From Algoriphagus sp. (GTDB taxonomy: Bacteria > Bacteroidota > Bacteroidia > Cytophagales > Cyclobacteriaceae), in assembly GCF_013373065.1 (NCBI RefSeq), contig NZ_JABXIN010000001.1, positions 1-64,000 on the forward strand: 64,000 nt of DNA, given 5' to 3'. The notes below the pieces were generated by a model, which saw nothing but the letters and a program-made list of their open reading frames with translations, searched no databases and was not told where the DNA came from. A program made the position numbers and the translations under genes. Below, piece after piece: positions 60,718 to 64,000 of this stretch (its first letter is position 1; the number at the start of each line of letters is the position of its first letter).

Positions 60718-62109
60718 ATGAAAACTTCACTTCACATCCGATGGATCACTGGCCTGATGATGGGTATTTTCTCCCTGAGTCTTTTGGCCTCCACTCCTAG
60801 CAAAGCCGAGGTACACTACGGCGTTTCCTTTCAGGTATTTTATGATGAATTGATGCCTTATGGAGACTGGGTTCGCGATGCGCGATATGGCTTTATCTGG
60901 CTACCGGCTGTAGGTCCGGACTTCCACCCTTACGCCACCAACGGGCATTGGGCTATGACGGAGTTTGGTAATACCTGGGTTTCCTACTATGACTGGGGTT
61001 GGGCTCCTTTCCACTATGGCCGCTGGTATTACGATGACTTCTATCAAAGCTGGGCCTGGATTCCTGGCTATGATTGGGGACCAGCGTGGGTAAGTTGGAG
61101 AACAGGTGGTGGATACTATGGATGGGCTCCCTTGGGACCAAGAATCTCGATAAGCGTACGAATAGGAATTCCTAGCCTCCATTGGGTTTTCCTTCCTCAA
61201 GGAAGAATCTATGACCGTTACGCTTGGAGATATTATGCACCTCACCGAACAAAAATCAAGATTATCAATAGAACGACTGTGATTAACAATACCATTGTAT
61301 ACAACAACAATACCTACATAGCAGGACCGAGCAGTCGGGAAATCCGACGGGTAACCGGAAGAAATGTACCGGTCTATCGATTGGAAAATAGTACGAGACC
61401 AGGCCGAGTTGCTGTATCCAACAACCGAGTAAGCATGTACCGACCTGACCTGCAATCCAGCAGAAGCAGAAAAGCAGAAGCCAGACCTTCTCGAGTACTG
61501 GAATCCAATGAAGCCAGAAATAGAAGATCTGAAAGTGCTACAAGTCCAAGCAGAACTCGAAGCTTGGAAAATACCTCTAGCAATAGATCGGCTAGCCCAT
61601 CGGTAAGAAGTAATTCTCGAGTGGACCGATCCAGCCCGTCCTCTTCACGAGGTACTGGAACTAGCGGAAGGCAAGTATCTCCTAGATCGAGTCAAAGCAA
61701 GACCTTCGAAACGAGACCCTATGAAGCTCCAAAGCAAAATAACCGCAGTGGCCGGGTGGAACAAAGCTCAAGAAATCGCGAAGGAAGCGTTCGGTCAAGC
61801 AGTCCATCGCGAAGCAATGGCTCCTCTTCAGGAAGGGTTCAGGAACCTTCGCGAAGTTCAACGGTAAAAAAGGGAAGTACCCAAAGCAGAGGAAGATCTG
61901 TTCAGTCTTCTCCTAGTCGATCAAATACACGAGTTCAGGCTCCAAGCAAAAGCAAAAGCAGGGCTCAGGCTCCTTCTCGTAGCAGTTCTCGAGTACAGTC
62001 ATCGAGCAAAAGTAATTCTAGAGTAGCTACTCCTAGCCGAAGCAGCTCTAGTCAAAAAAGCAGCTCTAGATCTTCGAGTAGTTCAAGAGGAAACTCCAGA
62101 AACAATTGA
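60718..62109 (+). CDS. Secreted protein with aromatic YDWGW/WxP-rich N-terminal domain and Ser/Arg-rich low-complexity C-terminus
   Basis: 463 aa; signal peptide; LMPYGDWVRDARYGFIWLPAVGPDFHPYATNGHWAMTEFGNTWVSYYDWGWAPFHYGRW; tail PSRSSSRVQSSSKSNSRVATPSRSSSSQ... Confidence 0.8.
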   Translation: MKTSLHIRWITGLMMGIFSLSLLASTPSKAEVHYGVSFQVFYDELMPYGDWVRDARYGFIWLPAVGPDFHPYATNGHWAMTEFGNTWVSYYDWGWAPFHYGRWYYDDFYQSWAWIPGYDWGPAWVSWRTGGGYYGWAPLGPRISISVRIGIPSLHWVFLPQGRIYDRYAWRYYAPHRTKIKIINRTTVINNTIVYNNNTYIAGPSSREIRRVTGRNVPVYRLENSTRPGRVAVSNNRVSMYRPDLQSSRSRKAEARPSRVLESNEARNRRSESATSPSRTRSLENTSSNRSASPSVRSNSRVDRSSPSSSRGTGTSGRQVSPRSSQSKTFETRPYEAPKQNNRSGRVEQSSRNREGSVRSSSPSRSNGSSSGRVQEPSRSSTVKKGSTQSRGRSVQSSPSRSNTRVQAPSKSKSRAQAPSRSSSRVQSSSKSNSRVATPSRSSSSQKSSSRSSSSSRGNSRNN

Positions 62110-62128
62110 TACAAAAACTCAACAATAG

Positions 62129-62162
62129 AAAGCCATCTCAAATAATGAGGTGGCTTTTTTTA
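62129..62162 (+). terminator. Intrinsic terminator
   Basis: AAAGCCATCTCA-aataa-TGAGGTGGCTTTTTTT, one G-U pair. Confidence 0.83.
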
Positions 62163-62235
62163 TGGTCTCTGAACAAAAAGGGGGATACCGAAATTTCGAT
62201 TCATTTCCCTATCTTAAAGTCAAAACCACCAAATC

Positions 62236-64000
62236 ATGAAGAAATATATCTTTTTGGTTTTGACTCTTCTAGTTTTTGAAGCTTCAGGCCAAGTCAACTT
62301 TGATCAAAATCTCCCCATTAAATACCGAAATATCGGCCCCTATCGGGGAGGCCGCTCGGTCACTGCCACCGGAGTCGTCAATGATCCTTTGACTTACTAT
62401 TTCGGAACGACCGGAGGAGGACTTTGGAAAACCGGCGATGCCGGACAGCATTGGGAAAATATTTCGGATGGATTTTTTACCACAGGTTCAGTGGGTGCGG
62501 TGGCAGTAGCCGAAAGCAATCCCAACATCGTCTATGTGGGTATGGGTGAACACGCACCACGAGGAGTCATGACCTCTTACGGCGACGGAGTTTTTAAGTC
62601 CACCGATGCCGGAAAAACCTGGAAAAAACTGGGGTTGGAGAAAACCCAGCACATTTCCAGAATCCAGATTCACCCAAGTAATCCTGACATTGTCTATGTA
62701 GCAGCACAGGGAGCTTTGTATGCTCCCAATGAAGAAAGAGGTGTCTACAAATCTACGGACGGAGGCGAGACTTGGGAAAAAGTCCTTTTTGTGGACAATA
62801 TGACTGGAGCTGTGGAGCTTAGCATGGATATGAATTTCCCTGAAATCCTTTATGCCGCCATGTGGGAACACCAGCGTTTTCCTTGGCAAGTGAAGTCAGG
62901 CGGTCCGGGTTCGGGCATGTACAAATCCACAGACTCAGGTAAGACCTGGAAGAAAATCGAGAATGGCCTTCCTAAGGAAAAAGGGAAAATGGCGGTGTCA
63001 GTTTCCCGAGCTAATTCCAATAAGGTTTATGCTCTGATCGAAAGTGATACTTACAAAGATTTGGGCGGTTTATTTGTTTCCAATGATGCGGGAAAAAGCT
63101 GGACTTTGACCAACAAAGACAATCGACTGACCCAGCGGGCTTGGTATTACATCGAAGTCTTTGCTGATCCGAATGATGAAAACACAGTATGGGTGCAAAG
63201 TGCTCCGATGCTGAAGTCCTTTGACGGAGGAAAGACTTTCGAGGCCATTGACGGAGCACATGGAGATTACCACGATCTCTGGATCAACCCAAAGAACTCC
63301 AAAAACATGATTTTGGCAGACGATGGAGGAGGCTCCATCACTTTCAACGGGGGCCAAACCTGGTCCACGCAAAACAACATGCCGACGGCCCAATTTTACC
63401 GAATCAACACCGATAATCAGTTTCCATACCGAATCTATGGAGGACAGCAGGACAATACTTCCGTCGTAATTTCCAGCATGGCTTTAGGTCGGGGCGGAAT
63501 CGGAGAAGAGCATTGGAACTACTCCGCAGGTGGGGAATCTGCCTTCTTGGCCTTTGACCCAGATGATCCGAGATATGTCTTGGGAGGAAGCTATCAGGGA
63601 ACCATCGAGGTGTTAGATATGCAGACGCAGGGCTCAACCAACATCATGGCCGCACCAATTCAATACCTCGGAATGAGCGCGAAGGACATGAAATACCGCT
63701 TCAACTGGAATGCGCCGATCATTTGGTCTCAGCACGAACCAAACACCTTTTATCATGGAGCTCAGGTTTTGTTGAAAACTCAGGACTGGGGAAAAACCTG
63801 GACAGAAGTATCTCCCGATCTCACTCGAAATGAAAAAGAAAAGCAAGGGACTCCGGGTGTACCCTTTACAAATGAAGCTGTAGGCGCTGAAAACTATGGA
63901 ACTTTAGCCTATGTGATCGAAAGCCCACATGAAGCCGGGGTGATTTGGACAGGAAGCGATGACGGTTTGGTGCATTTGACTCGGGACAATGGAAAAACCT
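62236..64000 (+). CDS. BNR/VPS10/sortilin-like repeat protein (3' end truncated by window edge)
   Basis: Open frame from ATG at 62236 to window end; [19 protein letters not shown] signal; repeated [16 protein letters not shown] / [15 protein letters not shown] / [15 protein letters not shown]. Confidence 0.88.
   Translation, partial: MKKYIFLVLTLLVFEASGQVNFDQNLPIKYRNIGPYRGGRSVTATGVVNDPLTYYFGTTGGGLWKTGDAGQHWENISDGFFTTGSVGAVAVAESNPNIVYVGMGEHAPRGVMTSYGDGVFKSTDAGKTWKKLGLEKTQHISRIQIHPSNPDIVYVAAQGALYAPNEERGVYKSTDGGETWEKVLFVDNMTGAVELSMDMNFPEILYAAMWEHQRFPWQVKSGGPGSGMYKSTDSGKTWKKIENGLPKEKGKMAVSVSRANSNKVYALIESDTYKDLGGLFVSNDAGKSWTLTNKDNRLTQRAWYYIEVFADPNDENTVWVQSAPMLKSFDGGKTFEAIDGAHGDYHDLWINPKNSKNMILADDGGGSITFNGGQTWSTQNNMPTAQFYRINTDNQFPYRIYGGQQDNTSVVISSMALGRGGIGEEHWNYSAGGESAFLAFDPDDPRYVLGGSYQGTIEVLDMQTQGSTNIMAAPIQYLGMSAKDMKYRFNWNAPIIWSQHEPNTFYHGAQVLLKTQDWGKTWTEVSPDLTRNEKEKQGTPGVPFTNEAVGAENYGTLAYVIESPHEAGVIWTGSDDGLVHLTRDNGKT

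Noticed and set aside
60901-61583. 184-, 62- and 69-aa minus-strand ORFs opposite the Ser/Arg-rich protein
   Set aside because: Arise from biased codon composition of the real plus-strand gene, which has a signal peptide and terminator.
62488-63846. Minus-strand ORFs opposite the BNR-repeat protein
   Set aside because: Antisense to an open, repeat-containing coding frame that continues to the window edge; no domain content.

Overview
This 64 kb window looks like a chromosomal segment from a marine-type Bacteroidota, probably Cytophagales/Cyclobacteriaceae (for example Algoriphagus-like). That assignment is inferred from gene content and style only. It is densely coding and has no recognisable rRNA, tRNA, CRISPR, phage or IS element. 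Main blocks: (i) housekeeping and regulatory genes (MFS, Crp/Fnr, L-serine dehydratase, LytTR regulator, ZIP transporter). (ii) A tightly packed minus-strand operon at 13.65-6.8 kb: PqqD-like protein, ATP-grasp enzyme, fold-III PLP decarboxylase, a urea-transporter/M23-peptidase fusion, YaiO-like outer-membrane barrel and TPR protein. It is preceded by an uncharacterised protein with a possible permuted-papain-like His/Cys arrangement and a fatty-acid-hydroxylase-like protein. This is the best candidate for an undescribed system. (iii) DoxX plus Gfo/Idh/MocA, and a KatG with a signal peptide. (iv) A malonate activation and uptake operon (matB-madL-madM). (v) An Xre regulator operon preceded by three abutting 20-bp inverted-repeat operators. 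(vi) M1 and S9 peptidases separated by a 7-bp tandem repeat. (vii) A glycan-catabolism region with four sulfatases, a TonB-dependent receptor, sialidase, GH97, PqaA-like protein, CE15-like esterase, Gfo/Idh/MocA oxidoreductases and an MDR dehydrogenase, but no SusC/SusD pair. (viii) A secreted protein with an Arg/Ser-rich tail, and a BNR/VPS10-like repeat protein running off the right edge. All assignments come from reading the sequence; no searches were run.
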